This document shows, one piece after another, positions 62,880 through 64,000 of a DNA stretch of 64,000 nt. The notes under the pieces are model-generated. The model was not told where the DNA came from. It ran no database searches and saw only the letters and a list, made by a program, of their open reading frames with translations. The number at the start of each line of letters is the position of its first letter. The first letter of the stretch is position 1. This stretch comes from Alphaproteobacteria bacterium (GTDB lineage: Bacteria > Pseudomonadota > Alphaproteobacteria > Rhodobacterales > Rhodobacteraceae), in assembly GCA_030424865.1 (NCBI GenBank), contig JAUHVR010000015.1, positions 1-64,000 on the forward strand, given 5' to 3'. The translations under genes and the position numbers were made by a program.

Positions 62880-63908
62880 GTGAAAAACCCTGCCACGTTC
62901 ACCCGACGCTCGTTCATGGTCATGCCGCTTGCGCTTCTGGCGTGCAAGCCCAGCGACATTCTTTTTGAAATCAGTGGCTTGACCATGGGAACGACCTATA
63001 ATGTCGTCGCCTTGGACACCACGCGCAAGCTGGATGAAGCGACCGTTCGGGCCGCCATCAACACCGCGCTGGCGGACGTGAATGCCAAGATGTCGAACTG
63101 GGACGCGGGCTCGGAAATCTCGCGCATCAATGCGTCGCAGGTTTCAGGTGCGCACAATATTTCAGCAGATCTGGCGCAGGTGATGGACGCGGCTTCCAGG
63201 GTCAGCCACATGAGCGGAGGTCGCTTTGACACAACCGCAGGTCCCTTGATCGAGGCTTGGGGCTTTGGCGCCCCCGGCGGTCTGAGCCGCCCCACCGAAG
63301 GCGTGATCGAGGCCGCGCTGGATCGTTCGGGTCACGGCAACACCCTGCGACTGGGCGACGGCGCACTGACCAAGACCCGCGCGGATGCGCAGGTCTATCT
63401 GGCGGCCATCGGCAAGGGCTATGGCGCCGACCACGTGGGTCGCGCGCTGGAAGCTCTGGGCATCACCGACTACCTGGTCGAGATCGGCGGCGATCTTTAT
63501 GCATCGGGCCGCAATGGCGAGGGCATGCGCTGGCAGATCGGCGTGGAAACCCCCAACGCCTTTGACCGCGGCGTGATGGACGTGATCCCGGTCTCGGGCA
63601 TGGGCTTGGCGACCTCGGGCGACTACCGCAACTACTTCGAAGAAGACGGCATCCGCTATTCGCACGTTCTGGACCCGGTCACCGGCTACCCGATCACGCA
63701 CAAGACCGCCTCGGCCACGGTTCTGGCGGAAAACGCCATGATGGCAGACGCCTGGGCGACCGCCATGCTGACGCTCGGCCGCGAGCGCGGACTGGAAGTG
63801 GCCAATGAACAGAACCTCGCGGTTTTGTTTGTTGATCGCGACAGCGCATCGGGTGCAAACACCTTCCGGACCCAAACCAGCGAGGCGTTCAAAGCGCTGA
63901 CCGCCTGA
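62880..63908 (+). CDS. apbE: FAD:protein FMN transferase
   Basis: 342 residues from GTG 62880, with AAGGA upstream. The leader combines a twin-arginine motif and a lipobox (FTRRSFMVMPLALLACKPS), so a Tat-exported lipoprotein is likely. Conserved segments: LTMGTTYNVVALD, AGSEISRINAS, GGRFDTTAGPLIEAWGFG, AAIGKGYGADHVG, EIGGDLYASG and YSHVLDPVTGYPI. ApbE attaches FMN to NqrB and NqrC, matching the neighbouring operon. Confidence 0.94.
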   Translation: MKNPATFTRRSFMVMPLALLACKPSDILFEISGLTMGTTYNVVALDTTRKLDEATVRAAINTALADVNAKMSNWDAGSEISRINASQVSGAHNISADLAQVMDAASRVSHMSGGRFDTTAGPLIEAWGFGAPGGLSRPTEGVIEAALDRSGHGNTLRLGDGALTKTRADAQVYLAAIGKGYGADHVGRALEALGITDYLVEIGGDLYASGRNGEGMRWQIGVETPNAFDRGVMDVIPVSGMGLATSGDYRNYFEEDGIRYSHVLDPVTGYPITHKTASATVLAENAMMADAWATAMLTLGRERGLEVANEQNLAVLFVDRDSASGANTFRTQTSEAFKALTA

Positions 63909-63925
63909 TCCAAAGGACACGGCCC

Positions 63926-64000
63926 TTGACCACCTTTCTTCTGACCTTCTTTCTGCTTCTGGTGATCATGCTGGGCATGGCGCTTGGGGTGCTGTTGATG
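63926..64000 (+). CDS. nqrM: NqrM, NQR assembly factor (start only)
   Basis: Twenty-five codons from TTG 63926, with AAAGGA upstream: MTTFLLTFFLLLVIMLGMAL and so on. This is the membrane helix of NqrM (DUF539), which delivers iron to the NqrD/E site and usually follows apbE. The Cys-rich C-terminal part lies outside the window. Confidence 0.8.
   Translation, partial: MTTFLLTFFLLLVIMLGMALGVLLM

Overview
The window is about 64 kb of GC-rich (roughly 60-65%), gene-dense DNA. Its gene content points to a marine alphaproteobacterium of the Rhodobacteraceae (Roseobacter group): TRAP transporter, choXWV, ugp, urt/formamidase, NQR and a MoxR-DUF58 membrane locus, with many ATGA overlaps and GTG/TTG starts. 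The assignment comes from recognising gene families, not from a search.

Layout. (1) 1-5829: the end of an IS5-type element has cut into the leader of a DUF2927 lipoprotein gene. It is followed by an SPFH/GYF protein, a PTP-like protein, a zinc-ribbon membrane protein, Hsp20, a PfkB kinase and dtd. (2) 5833-13701: GntR regulator, Gfo/Idh/MocA protein, SsuD-like flavin monooxygenase, aldo/keto reductase, flavin reductase and a TRAP transporter. The set resembles an oxidative desulfonation pathway, possibly for a sulfosugar. (3) 13753-20141: AraC regulator with a PhyH-type oxygenase, a Sel1-repeat protein head to head with a di-haem peroxidase, and the choline transporter choXWV. (4) 20404-26366: an RNA-repair locus, described below. 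(5) 26423-35306: tRNA-Gly, pobA with a LysR regulator, the ugpBAEC operon with an EEP-fold hydrolase, and an enoyl-CoA hydratase relative. (6) 35428-42577: a membrane/AAA locus (DUF4129, DUF4350, MoxR, DUF58, SpoIIM-like, RDD). (7) 42819-53784: fmdB, formamidase and urtEDCBA, facing a hybrid histidine kinase with an NCS1 permease-like sensor and a LuxR-type response regulator. (8) 53845-64000: acnB, nqrABCDEF, apbE and the start of nqrM.

The most unusual region is the RNA-repair locus. rtcR is divergent from a gene for the Ro60 orthologue Rsr (TROVE + vWA), which has a sigma-54-type promoter (GG-N10-GC) and a 15-bp palindrome upstream. Between rsr and rtcB lie 820 bp without protein genes. 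By reading both strands of the stems I find five structured RNAs (called Y1-Y5 here). Each has a basal stem, an internal loop with AUGCC on the 5' side and YUUG on the 3' side, a second stem, and then UACA. The stems covary between copies, so they are real RNA structures. The motif resembles Ro60-binding Y RNAs. Y2 and Y3 carry circularly permuted tRNA-like domains, Y4 a T-arm/acceptor minihelix, Y5 a degenerate T-loop, and Y1 only a hairpin. A complete linear tRNA-like cloverleaf with a UGG anticodon sits between Y3 and Y4. A 128-residue protein of unknown function overlaps rtcB by four bases. Together this looks like an rtcR-controlled stress operon making a Ro60 protein, a family of tRNA-mimicking Y RNAs and an RNA ligase.
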